Of a stretch of 64,000 nt of DNA, positions 11,337 through 20,893 are shown piece by piece (the first letter of the stretch is position 1; the number at the start of each line of letters is the position of its first letter). A program made the position numbers and the translations under genes. The notes under the pieces were generated by a model. That model was not told where the DNA came from and did no database searches. It saw only the letters and a program-made list of their open reading frames with translations. This stretch comes from Melanopsichium pennsylvanicum (Eukaryota > Basidiomycota > Ustilaginomycetes > Ustilaginales): positions 868,001-932,000 of the forward strand of contig OAPG01000002.1 of NCBI GenBank assembly GCA_900208305.1, read 5' to 3'.

Positions 11337-11922
11337 TTCGTGCTTGATACGAAGAACGGATGGTACCGTATCGTCATCACCACCATCATATTTGTGCTTT
11401 TTCCAGTTTCACAATACAATTTTTGTTCGCACTTCGTTTCCGATGTATATAAACCTTACTTTTCAGTGTTCTTATGTCGGTCTACATTTTTTTCTTTCAA
11501 AATTGCGAACTTGGGTTCAATCCGCCATTGCTTTGCTTCTTTGGTCGGTCTTTCATGCTTGCATTGTACGTGTGCGGGTGTGTAATTGAGGTCAGTGAGA
11601 GAGGTTGGGAGAGGTGCGAAGAAGAGGTGAGGATGAGGATGAGGATGAGGATGAGGTGCGGGATTTGGAGTTTTGAGATGAAGATGAAGAAGTTGAATTT
11701 TGATGGGGTCTGATAGTCAAAAAGACATCATCAACTTGATGGTGATTCACATGATCATGGCCCACCACAATTTCACATGATACACGTAGGACACACAAGA
11801 CACAATTGAAACGCGCCACAGGGGAAGAAAAAAGCATTACACCAAAACAAAACAACCGAAACAAATTAGGAAACACCCCCCCCCCCACTCCGGGTCCACC
11901 ATTTGCCCCTGAGAGGTTCAAG
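11337..11922. other. Convergent 3' region of EPL1 and CK2-beta
   Basis: 586 bp between two convergent genes, expected to hold both 3' UTRs. It contains a GAGGAT-type hexanucleotide repeat at about 11627-11657 and a run of about 11 C near 11876. No coding gene was recognised. Confidence 0.7.
11627..11657. repeat. GAGGAT/GATGAG short tandem repeat
   Basis: About five head-to-tail copies of a hexanucleotide lie downstream of EPL1. It is non-coding and looks like a simple microsatellite. Confidence 0.85.
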
Positions 11923-13089
11923 TTACACCCGATCCAATTCGTCCAACGACCCAGGCCTCATTCGCATCCACTTCATCCTAGGTCCGGTTTTGGCGTACTC
12001 TGACACTTTGAATCCGTAGATCTTAGGCGTGTAGATTCTGCAATAAGGCACACGTTTGCCAAGTTGTTCTGGTTGCATGGTTCTGTGAATCAATTTCCCC
12101 TCCTCTGTTTGTTCTGCTCCTGCTCTTGTTGATGTCGATGGTGTGGATGTTGCAGCAGTCTTGTTATTGGCTTGGACAGCGGCAGTGTCTGCGTCGATTG
12201 CTGATGCGGGTAGATACTGAAGTTGGCTTCCATCCTGTTGTTGTTGTTGTTGTTGTTGTTGTTGCTGCTGCTGTTTGGGCGCAATGATGGAAGGGAAGAG
12301 ATCCCTATAACATTGATACAAAAGATGCGGGAAAGTCGTACCGAAAAAAGCCCCATCTACACCATGAAATCTCGAGCTCGGTGGAGAATAGTTGTCGATA
12401 CAATTCGGACAGAACAACTTGACGGTATCCAATCCTGGCAAATCGCTCCTGCCACAAGGCAACACGGGATGCGAATGACAAAACACCCTGGGACAATAAC
12501 CGAAATGACCTGCTTCATACTTGTCCACCATCTGTTGCATTCCAAGTCTTGTCAAAATGTATCGTTGATGAATGAGACCGTACAGTAGCTCTGCGGAACT
12601 CTCGACGATGGACACATCGGGAATCTTGAGCGAATCTTCTTCGGGTGGTTCGACGTCGAGGATCATCTCCAAAGCTTCTTTGTAAAAAGGTACGAGGGCG
12701 TTGAGACCAGTAAGGTTGAAATCGTCTTCGATAAAATCTTCTCCTACTTCGGCAAAGTATTCGTGACCAGGCAGCGAGCAGAACCAAGAGATCCATGTGA
12801 GCGATTCTGTACCGCTTTCCGAGGGCGACTCTGATTCTGTAAGAAACGTTTGGTCGCAAGTGTTGAACACATAGTGAAGAAGGGAGACGAGTCGAGGTTA
12901 GTGTACAGAGCGAGCAAATGCAGATAGGATGGCAGCGAGGGGGTAAGGGAACATACCATAGATCTCATCCTCATAGGCACCAATATTGACATCCTCCTCT
13001 TCCTCTTCCTCGTCTTCTTCAATTTGATCACCTTCAACGTAAGGCACGTCATACTCCAGGGGGTCTTGGAGTCCGCGGATCGTGGACAT
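11923..13089 (-). CDS. CKB1: Casein kinase II regulatory (beta) subunit
   Basis: Regulatory subunit of protein kinase CK2, which dimerises and docks two catalytic subunits. Exon 1 is 13089-12957 and exon 2 is 12836-11923, with a 120-bp intron at 12837-12956. The product has 348 residues. Exon 1 ends DEIY and the join makes a Glu codon, leading into ESESP...SWISWFCSLPGHEYFAEV, the CK2-beta hallmark. The zinc finger is complete: CPRVFC, then LFCPNC about 20 residues later. The FHGVDGAFFGTTFPHLL signature follows. Between this and the final YTPKIYGFKVSEYAK block sits an insertion of nearly 90 residues that contains about 13 glutamines. Family members usually have only about ten residues there. 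The symbol could equally be CKB2 by yeast naming. Confidence 0.94.
12235..12274 (-). repeat. TTG/CTG repeat encoding polyglutamine in CK2-beta
   Basis: A run of TTG then CTG triplets on the plus strand reads as CAG/CAA glutamine codons on the coding strand. It lies inside the CK2-beta insertion, so length changes would be in frame. Confidence 0.9.
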
Positions 13090-14102
13090 GGCTACTATTA
13101 CACCAGGCTACGCCGATGTGGATGTATTGGTGTGGTATAATTCGGTGGGCTCAGCGATTCTGATTGCTCGTTGATGAAGCAAGCTGCTGCTCAAGTACGT
13201 TTGGAACTGAAGTTGGTGGGTCTCCTCGAGACGCAAGGCTGTGTAGTTCTGCGGCTGGTTTCCAAGAGTGTGCGAAAAGGAGGATCAAGAACAATGAAGA
13301 GTAGGTGCTTTGTTGGTCGAAACGAAAGCAGTTTGGCAGTACAGAACTAAGAGGCAATTTTGCAGGGGTGCTTGCTTTCGGATCCTGCGAGGATACGGCG
13401 TGAATGGATGAGCGACGATGAAGAGAGTAAGATAGCTGATGACCACACAAAGCTGAGTCAACGTGATTTAGGCGACAAGAAGGAGAAGCGATGTAAAAAG
13501 TGTTGTGGGAGATGTGTGTGATCACACGGCGACCAGCAGAGTGCACGAGCGGAGAATAGTGGGAAAGTGAACTCGATAGTTGGAATTTTGCTCAAGCTGG
13601 AATTTCTGGCGTGATTGTTAGCAGGCCTGCATTTTTGGCAGAAACGCGCAGAGGCCATCATCGTGTTCAAGGCGGAATACCGTATCCAACTCGCACTGCT
13701 TTGCTGATGTTGATTCGGCTCTTCCGACCCATGCCTGCACTGTATCGGTTCCCAACCATATGATTTCGAGCCAACGCGTTCAAAAGGAGTGACAAAGACA
13801 TGCCTCTTCAGCGTACATGGCCTTGTTGAGCTCAGATTTCCCACTGATAGTGTCCCTGAACTCTGACATCAAGACACCCCCTCGCATATCAAAACGGAGC
13901 ACAAAACATGACGAATTCGACTATAGTACGATAGAACTACGTATGTACATGAGAAAAAAGCAGGCAAAGAACACTAGTATGCCTCTAATGAAGCGTTGGC
14001 CATCACAGCGCTCCCTTGTGAAAGAACCTCCAGCTGACGATCCTGTTGACTGTTTTTGAATGGAGCTAAATCTCACCCCGGCAAAAGACTTGTCGAACGA
14101 AT
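13090..14102. other. Intergenic region upstream of CK2-beta
   Basis: About 1 kb between the CK2-beta start and the PHO88 stop, both on the minus strand. It should hold the CK2-beta promoter and the PHO88 3' UTR. Open frames of up to about 130 codons occur but resemble nothing recognisable. No RNA gene was seen. Confidence 0.6.
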
Positions 14103-14827
14103 TTACTCGTCCTTCTTGCCAGAGCCAGCCTTTTCGGCCTCTTTGATAGCGGCCTTGTCGGTTTGAGGACCCGTCTGACCAGCGGCGCCAAACAGACCAG
14201 GAGGAGCCTTGAAGGGCCTCTTGAGGTCGCCGGTGGCGGGCTGACCCCAGATCCAGAGCTTGGCCATGTTGCTCTCCATTGCGTTCTTGAGGGGAAGGAT
14301 GGACTGAATGACGAGAGGGTTGGTGTATCCGAGGTACAGGTGCATGAAACCGACCATAGCGCAGCCCATCAGAATTCCTCGAGTCGCCTTAGAGATCTCG
14401 GCAAGGTCGTAGTCCCGATTAGTGGTGGTAACCAGCTCACCGGGTTCTTGGGACATGGGGTTCTTGGCGTTGACGTACTTAATCACGGTGAGGTCGTTGG
14501 TCTTTTTGACTCGCATGGAGCAGAAATAGTACACGGCGAGACAGAGAAGTTGGACGGTGACGTAGGCAGCACGCGCGTAGTTGATGTACTCGGGCTTGTC
14601 GTCGAAGGGGATCCTCTTGGCGACCTGCATGGCGCCGAACATGAAGGCCTGGCAGTTGGCGGAAATGATCCAAAAAAAAAGGAGCAGATGCGATGAAGGT
14701 ATTCAAGTCAATTATCGGTTCCAGAACACCTTGGTCGAGTATCATGCTATGGTTGATAGTCTACCGCAGCTCAATGAATGGTGTGGCCGAAGTGAAAACT
14801 TACCATGTTTCCGATAGCTCCGCTCAT
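14103..14827 (-). CDS. PHO88: ER membrane protein Pho88/Snd3
   Basis: ER membrane protein of the SRP-independent (SND) targeting pathway, originally described in phosphate transport. Exon 1 is 14827-14804 and encodes only MSGAIGNM. The intron is 14649-14803 (155 bp). Exon 2 is 14648-14103. The product has 189 residues, against 188 in yeast, and the first 22 residues align with yeast Pho88 without gaps when the acceptor at 14649 is used. Conserved features are two hydrophobic segments (near residues 28-46 and 95-115), TTTNRDYDL, MGFMHLYLGYTNPL and the C-terminal QPATGDLKRPFKAP..LFG, followed by a GQTGPQTDK motif. A very short first exon is easy to miss in automated annotation. Confidence 0.95.
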
Positions 14828-15554
14828 GATGGTAGATAGATGCTCACGCCCTAAGCACGAGTGTAGACGGGAGAAAAGGGATGGGGTGGGGATGGTAGTG
14901 AAAGATAGAATGAAAATGGGTTGTGGAGACAAGAGTTAAAAGCTAGGACCGATGCTTAGCGTGGCTCGTCTGAGAAGGATCATGAATTGTTGGATGTGCG
15001 GGGCGGAGTGGCCGAGCTGAGTGCGAGCACTCTTTGAGAATTGGCGTGTAGAGATGTCCGTGGCAAGAAGGAATTTGGATTTGACGCAGATACAGGTTGT
15101 CAGGGCTTGTGTGGCACCCTTTTTTCTTGTATCCCTCTAACTTATGCGGAAGCGGATTTGCCGAGAAGTCACAAACCAGACAGCAACTATTCTGAAGCAA
15201 ACGCAGAGAGACGTGGAACGCGCTTCTATACACACACTGTCTAACCTATCTATCCTCACGCCACCCAGTCGGAGGTCTGTATTTCAGTCTGCCAGCTTCT
15301 CTCGACTTCTCCGACCACTCACCGCTGCCCGTTTGCTATATCGCAGCTCACAGCGCAAGATCCTGGGTTGGATTCTGTCGTATGAACAGCGTATCAACTT
15401 GCACACGCCAATGTTCACTTTGTTTATTGATACTTACTGCAGCTGTGTTCCGTGTCCAAGCATGCTTTGACATGTTATTGCGGGCACCATGGAAACAACG
15501 TCAAGCGTGAGTATGTTATTGACAATATATATTCTTTCTGCCGATTACTATGTT
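14828..15554. other. Intergenic region between PHO88 and the 5S rRNA gene
   Basis: About 730 bp that should carry the PHO88 promoter. An AT-rich stretch with AATATATATT lies at 15524-15533, just before the 5S gene. No coding gene was recognised. Confidence 0.6.
15524..15533 (+). promoter_or_regulatory. TATA-like element upstream of the 5S gene
   Basis: AATATATATT is centred about 26 bp before the first 5S nucleotide. That matches the position of upstream TATA elements known to help RNA polymerase III at some fungal 5S and tRNA genes. Function is inferred from position. Confidence 0.5.
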
Positions 15555-15672
15555 ATCTGCGGCCATAGAACCTTGAAAGCACCGCATCCCGTCCGATCTG
15601 CGAAGTTAAGCAAGGTATCGCCTAGTCAGTACTGCGGTGGGGGACCACGCGGGAATCCCAGGTGCTGCAGTT
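15555..15672 (+). rRNA. 5S ribosomal RNA
   Basis: 118-nt RNA polymerase III gene for the large-subunit 5S rRNA. It carries the near-invariant 5S blocks CATCCCGTCCGATCTG, AAGTTAAGC (internal A box) and GGTGGGGGACCACGCGGGAA (C box). The 5' end ATCTGCGG pairs with the 3' end CTGCAGTT to form helix I, with one mismatch and one G-U. A run of seven T follows within two bases. The sequence is close to basidiomycete (Ustilago-type) 5S. It is a single copy between protein genes, so 5S appears dispersed here rather than in an array. Confidence 0.97.
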
Positions 15673-15673
15673 C

Positions 15674-15680
15674 TTTTTTT
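15674..15680 (+). terminator. RNA polymerase III T-run terminator of 5S
   Basis: Seven consecutive T on the coding strand start two bases after the mature 5S 3' end. This is the standard polymerase III stop signal. Confidence 0.9.
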
Positions 15681-16079
15681 CCCTTTCGTGCATGTGAGAT
15701 CACAGTTGGTATGTCGGCGATGCAGCATCTTCATTGAGGTTGAAATTTTTTCGAGACGGAGCAGCGAGAGAGAGGCCAGAGTTGCCAGACGAGCGGAAGA
15801 CGGAAATTGCTGCGGGTCGGATGATGCTAACTATTTTATCAGCCAGGCAGGAACACAGAGAGTGCAGAAGCCGCCAGCCGCTTGATTTCGCAACTTCTTT
15901 GGGTGAAATTGTCATCACATCTCCACTTTGACTTCCTGCAACAAACTTCCTTGTTCATAACCACCAGCTCTCGAAACTGCCGTTCGATTACAAGCTTGGA
16001 CAAAAGTTGCCGCATCAAGCCATCGATCTTGATACATCTCAGCACCTCAAAACTTTGTTGGCACACACATACACACAAA
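15681..16079. other. Region between the 5S gene and TOM22
   Basis: About 400 bp, expected to hold the TOM22 promoter and leader. A short CA-rich stretch lies directly before the TOM22 ATG. An antisense open frame crossing into TOM22 is not supported. Confidence 0.6.
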
Positions 16080-16694
16080 ATGGTCCGCTTGGAAGAAGTT
16101 CCCGATGAGGAGATCCTCCGACAGCAGCGAACTGCTGCCGCTGCCGCAGCTGCTACCGACGACGATGACTGGGAGGAGGACGACGGATCTGATGGCGAGG
16201 TAAGCACGCTCCGTTTCACTAGCTGATGCCTCGTAAAATCGCCGAATTTTGACTGATTCTGAACACTCTTTTTTTGTATGTTGTTCCACCTTTTGCAGTC
16301 CGATGTCTCTGACGATTCTGAAGTGAGCGAACGAGGCCTCGCTCTCCATGAAGAAAGCATCTGGGAGCGCATCTCTGCCCTACGCGACATCATTCCACCC
16401 TCAACCCGCCGCACGATTGCGTCCACTTTCAACACTACCACGTCGTACGCATTCACTGGTTCCCTCCTCGCAGGCAAGCTCGTATGGGTTGTCACCACTT
16501 CAGCACTCCTTGTCGGCTTGCCGTTCGCGTTGGCTGTCGAGGATGAGAGCAGGATCGTTGCACAGGAGAAGGACATGATGGCACAGCAACAGGGCGCTCA
16601 GCACATGCTCGCACCACCTGCAGCTGGCGCATCCGGTCAGCCCCAACAGCAGCAGGCCTCTGCTCCTCAGGGTCTCCGTCCCCCTGGCTTCTAA
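16080..16694 (+). CDS. TOM22: Mitochondrial import receptor subunit Tom22
   Basis: Central receptor and organiser of the TOM translocase in the mitochondrial outer membrane. Exon 1 is 16080-16199, the intron 16200-16298 (99 bp), and exon 2 16299-16694. The product has 171 residues. The N-terminal cytosolic part is acidic (DDDDWEEDDGSDGE, then SDVSDDSEVSE), as expected for the presequence-binding domain. A conserved segment SIWERISALRDIIPPSTR precedes one membrane span at about residues 97-120. The C-terminal intermembrane-space tail is Gln/Ala/Pro-rich. The splice is in phase 0 and joins two acidic stretches. Confidence 0.93.
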
Positions 16695-17616
16695 GGCATC
16701 ATTTCTGCTCAAATATCAGGTCTGATTTCAGATAGAGCGCCACTCGATGGACCCCAACCGGATCGACTCTCATCATTCCATTCGGATGGCAACTGGCAAG
16801 CGAGTCGCTCTGATTCAATTAAAGATGGACTCTTTCGAGAGTAAACGCTTGGTGCCATCTCCATCTATCTCGATTGGCGTTCGTGATTTCTTTCCGCACT
16901 TGTAACATTATCACCCCATGCACTCATCGAAGAACTTGAAGTGTTGTGGGCCTTTTCCATGGCCCAAGCCAGGGACGTTGCTTCCTCAGCTCTTGTGTTT
17001 TTCTCAAAATGTCTCAGCTGCATACTTAGCAATTGATAACGCACCTCTCGACTCATTTCAAGTGTGCCATGCCCCAAATTAGCTTCGGGGACTGTTTGTA
17101 GAGGTCGTGCACAAGAGAAACCCAGGTCACGGCAAGAACCGATTCTTGCAAAATTGAGTCAAATTTTTGAGCTCACCCTCAGCTCGGACATTACCCTGGC
17201 GGTCAAGCCGAAATGATGATTTGTAGAGACTGGCTGTGTTTTCCTTGATGCAGAATCATCACCAAGGTTGATGGTGTTGTTGAGCAGAGATGCGATAAAA
17301 TCTGGTTGAAGAACTGTATGGTTCGGTCGACTGTATGAATTTGACGGCTTTGCCTACACATTCCCGCGACCGCCGTACTTGACTTTGGAAAACGGTCGGC
17401 GACAATTGTTGAGAATCACGAGCCAGCTTTACTCTTGCTCATACACTTCTGTTTCTTTTTCATGGTCACCATCTCGAGTCAAGCTGACAAAGTGCCACAC
17501 ATGACAAGCACATCGAATTCGCGCTATACACAGCGCTGTAAGCATTGAGCCACAACGTAGCAAAACTCAACCGCTGATCCGCACTTTGGCGCCGTGAAGG
17601 TGGTGGTGTTGCAAGC
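16695..17616. other. Intergenic region between TOM22 and ARV1
   Basis: About 920 bp with no recognisable gene. It should hold the TOM22 3' UTR and the ARV1 promoter. A TGAGTCA site (Gcn4/AP-1 consensus) lies at 17155-17161. Confidence 0.55.
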
Positions 17617-19092
17617 ATGCCGATCTGTATCAATTGCACTCAACCGATCGAAAGTCTCTACATGCGCTATGGAAAAGATCATATCGTCCTTTCCCCATGC
17701 AACTCTACTATCTGTTCATCAACTTCAGTAGGTTCTTCTTCTTCTTCGGCGGCGGTGGCAGGTGCGGTGAGATACGCCGATGAATACCTCGAACACGATC
17801 TACCCATCGTCATAATCGACTTGATCCTAGCCAAACCTCAAGCATATCGTCACCTTCTGTTCAACAGATCTTCCATCTTCGCTACACCCAGCCTTGATCT
17901 TGCTACTCAACAAACTTTTCCCTCTGGTCAGAATGATAGAAGAAAGCACAGTGGTAGTGGCGGTACTGGAGCAAAGGTGGGGTGGAGGTGGACAGGAGAG
18001 CTCTGGTCGTTGGGTAAAAAGTTTTTAGCTTTGGCATTGGTAGACGCTTATATTCGCTGGTTCTACCTCTGCGTCCAACCTCCATTGCTCACTCTCGACA
18101 CCCTTGCGACTGGTACAGATGGCGGAAGAATATCGGCGAAAGTGTCTGGGTTGTTACAGAGGCACTTGCCGATGCAAGCAGGTGTGTTTTTCCCGTCAAT
18201 GTTTACTCCACGCACCACCCTCTCGCAGAATGTATCGACACAATGGGAAGCTGAAGGGGAAAGAGCGATCAGGGCTGTATGTAGTGCAACACCTTTATGG
18301 AGCATGGACCGTAGCATGGGAGGTGGGGAGGACGGGCAGATCCTTCCAACCCTGGTCAGTTATGTCAACGTTTTGGTGATCACTCTGGTAGAAGGCTTGG
18401 CGCTTCAAGTATGCGTCGGAGCTCTCTGCTGGTTAGCTGTTCGACGATTTACCAAACAAAATCTCCACCAGTATCAGCATCAAGCCGAGATCAAAGAGGA
18501 AAGCAGCAAGACCGACTCGAACAAATATTTACCTACCGCAATCCACACAAGGACAAATACCACTTTGGATTCTGACAATCTTCGCAAACGCAAACCTCCC
18601 AACAACGTTACCACGACCATTTCTCCATCAACCGCTCCCGCAACACACAAAACACCTAAGAACAGCACATCAGACTGGTCGATCAAAGACCCTTTTTTGG
18701 GATGTAAAGCTCTGCTCTTGTCCCAACTAAGCCCCTTGATCTTGCTCATCTTTGTCCTATTGTGGAGTACAAAATTTCCTCACTCTCAAAATGGCTCTTT
18801 TGGAAATTTTTTAAACAGTCACAACAATAGCAGCCGTACCAAGAGTGAAAGTGCAGCAAATTTGGATCGAGGTTGGACAGTCTGGATCATTCGCACTTTC
18901 CTGGCTAGTCTAAACGCAGGTGTCGCTATCCGCACCGTCCTCCCAACCAACATCGTCAAGCAAACAATACAAAACAGGGAGTGCAACACAAACAGGCACC
19001 AAAACAACAAATGGTGCCCGCCTCTCATCTTAAGTTTCGGCTGGGCCGTCCAGGCTGCGATTAGTTATGGTTTGTATGCGTATCTCTCATGA
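17617..19092 (+). CDS. ARV1: Arv1-like sterol homeostasis protein
   Basis: ER/Golgi membrane protein that affects sterol distribution, sphingolipid and GPI-anchor synthesis. The protein has 491 residues and no intron. The N-terminal Arv1 homology domain is clear: CINC near residue 4, SLYMRYGKDHIVLSPC, then ADEYLEHDLPIVIIDLILAK and AYRHLLFNR. The second cysteine pair is spaced CX4C (C28, C33) instead of the usual CX2C. A Ser/Ala-rich insert of about 18 residues separates it from the rest of the motif. Several hydrophobic segments follow (near residues 250-275, 368-388 and at the C-terminus), broken by a polar loop rich in Asn/Thr/Lys. It is convergent with the vWA gene. Confidence 0.92.
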   Translation: MPICINCTQPIESLYMRYGKDHIVLSPCNSTICSSTSVGSSSSSAAVAGAVRYADEYLEHDLPIVIIDLILAKPQAYRHLLFNRSSIFATPSLDLATQQTFPSGQNDRRKHSGSGGTGAKVGWRWTGELWSLGKKFLALALVDAYIRWFYLCVQPPLLTLDTLATGTDGGRISAKVSGLLQRHLPMQAGVFFPSMFTPRTTLSQNVSTQWEAEGERAIRAVCSATPLWSMDRSMGGGEDGQILPTLVSYVNVLVITLVEGLALQVCVGALCWLAVRRFTKQNLHQYQHQAEIKEESSKTDSNKYLPTAIHTRTNTTLDSDNLRKRKPPNNVTTTISPSTAPATHKTPKNSTSDWSIKDPFLGCKALLLSQLSPLILLIFVLLWSTKFPHSQNGSFGNFLNSHNNSSRTKSESAANLDRGWTVWIIRTFLASLNAGVAIRTVLPTNIVKQTIQNRECNTNRHQNNKWCPPLILSFGWAVQAAISYGLYAYLS

Positions 19093-19306
19093 GACAAGAA
19101 TTGCATGTCCAGACGTGAAGACGTGGACGCGAATTGAGAATGTCATTAATGTGTGACTTTGTTGGAGGCGAATCCCGAATTGCGCACAGAGATGATTGCA
19201 TACAGTGAGGTAAATTCTCGGTCTACAGCTAATAATAAGGACCTGCATTGAACGATGAGGGCAAAGGTCTAGGACGCATTCGCTTTGTTCTCTCTCTTTT
19301 CACCCA

Positions 19307-20893
19307 TCAGAGACCAGACCCACCACGATACGCACTTTGCATGGCCAATCTTCTGACTTGATCCAAACTGATGGCTCCTTGCCTATACGCTAAAGTCTGA
19401 CCATCCTCACCCTGCACTTGAATCACTCCATCCTCGCCCACAGCCACAGGCAAACGTTTAGAATCATTGGCCTCCTCCTCTGCCTCCCCTACTCTACCAC
19501 CGTCCACGCGCAAAGCATCGTCGTCGTCATCATCGTCCATCATCGCTGCATCACGGCTGCGATATGCAAACCCCTCGGGTCCCTTGTATCCAAATCCGCC
19601 ATTCTGTATTCGCGGAGATGGAGAGTTGAACGTCGCCGAGTTGGAAGAAGGCGGCGAGCCTGTATGTTGGAAACTCATCCCGGGACTCGCGGAAAATGCG
19701 CTGAACTCGGTCACGACTTTCCTCGACCCCGATTGAGAGTTTTGCGAACAAGAAGCGGAACCGCCCAACACAGTCGTCGATCCACCCGGAGGTTTTGGGA
19801 ACGGCACGTACGGCTTGTACGACGAGGTTGCTCTCCTGGTCTGCAGATACTTGTCGCTCAGCCTAGATCCAGCCACTCGCTTGATGTTGGGCTTAGCGGT
19901 GGCAAGATCTGGCGCAGTGGCCCACACCTGAATGTTGTGTCTGGATTCGTCTGTTTCTCTGTAGATGCTCTCGATGTACAGCTGCTTGGTGCTTTCGTTT
20001 CGTAGCAGCAGACGTTCGTGAAGTTCGCGAGCCACATCGTCCATGGGATTGTTCTGACCGCCTTCGAGACTGAGTGACTGAATGCGTTCGGCGATCGCAT
20101 CACCGATTTCGCGATGCAGACGCTCGAGGTCCATCGCTTCACCCGCAATGCCCAAGATGACGTGGGACAAGAGAGAAGCCGTGGTAAGCGGAACGAGCAT
20201 CGCGCCCGTGATTTGGACCAAGCCTTGAAAGAAGTCCGCGGCGTGCTGGTAACCCGACAAAGCGGGTTCGCAAGCGATCATGAACAGCGGAATACCTGCT
20301 TTTGCGTATTGTCTGGCCAGTCGAAGCGGATCTTCGCCATCGGGGGACCCATCGTGAAACCCATCTCCGTACTCTCCGATGCCGTGAGGTGGTGCATCGG
20401 CGATGAGCACGGCCAGCTTTGTTGCGTGTAGTCTCCAGTCGAGCTCGAGCGCAGCCTTCATCGCTGCAGTGACTGCTTCGGGTCCATCACCTCCGCCCGA
20501 AGCGTAGAGCGTCTTGAGGTTCTCTTTGACCTTTTCGACTTCTGTATGAAAGCCAAAGTTCTTGACAATGTACGTGTGATCCTGTGGCGGATGATCGCGA
20601 TAGGCGATAAGACCGATTCGAAGAGCACCAGGCCCAGAAAGCTGTTCGGAACGGATGATGTTCTCGCAGATGGTCTCGATGTTTTTAGTGGCAGAATTAA
20701 TGTAGCTACCCATGGAGCCTGTAGCGTCCATGATGAAGACAAGGTCCATGGTTCGTCCTGGTTCATCCCAGACGTTGCTGCCCGACGTGGAGGCGGATGC
20801 ATTGGAGGATTGACCTTGAACGTGGAGGTGTTGGGCTGCGGCGCCGAACATGCCAAAGACTCCGCCGGCATTGCGTGATGAACCGGCCGTCAT
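19307..20893 (-). CDS. von Willebrand factor A domain protein (VwkA-like)
   Basis: The 528-residue protein has one vWA domain at about residues 48-270. The metal-ion-dependent adhesion site reads DATGSMGS (residues 56-63). The segments LIAYRDHPPQDHTY, YASGGGDGPEAV and AVLIADAPPHG resemble the vWA part of Dictyostelium alpha-kinase VwkA, but no kinase domain follows. Next comes a helical segment (AGEAMDLERLHREIGDAIAERI) and a shorter conserved-looking region. The Ser/Pro-rich tail contains an Asp run and ends DQVRRLAMQSAYRG. No signal peptide or membrane segment is visible, so it is probably cytosolic. Its partner and role are unknown. Confidence 0.85.
   Translation of the reverse strand: MTAGSSRNAGGVFGMFGAAAQHLHVQGQSSNASASTSGSNVWDEPGRTMDLVFIMDATGSMGSYINSATKNIETICENIIRSEQLSGPGALRIGLIAYRDHPPQDHTYIVKNFGFHTEVEKVKENLKTLYASGGGDGPEAVTAAMKAALELDWRLHATKLAVLIADAPPHGIGEYGDGFHDGSPDGEDPLRLARQYAKAGIPLFMIACEPALSGYQHAADFFQGLVQITGAMLVPLTTASLLSHVILGIAGEAMDLERLHREIGDAIAERIQSLSLEGGQNNPMDDVARELHERLLLRNESTKQLYIESIYRETDESRHNIQVWATAPDLATAKPNIKRVAGSRLSDKYLQTRRATSSYKPYVPFPKPPGGSTTVLGGSASCSQNSQSGSRKVVTEFSAFSASPGMSFQHTGSPPSSNSATFNSPSPRIQNGGFGYKGPEGFAYRSRDAAMMDDDDDDDALRVDGGRVGEAEEEANDSKRLPVAVGEDGVIQVQGEDGQTLAYRQGAISLDQVRRLAMQSAYRGGSGL

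Noticed and set aside
13771..13780. Single ACGCGT box upstream of CK2-beta
   Set aside because: Isolated copies of this hexamer occur by chance several times in the window, including inside coding sequence; only the close pair near ATR stood out.
15839..16576. 245-codon antisense frame across TOM22
   Set aside because: It overlaps a spliced gene with a clear family match and has low-complexity, non-conserved sequence.
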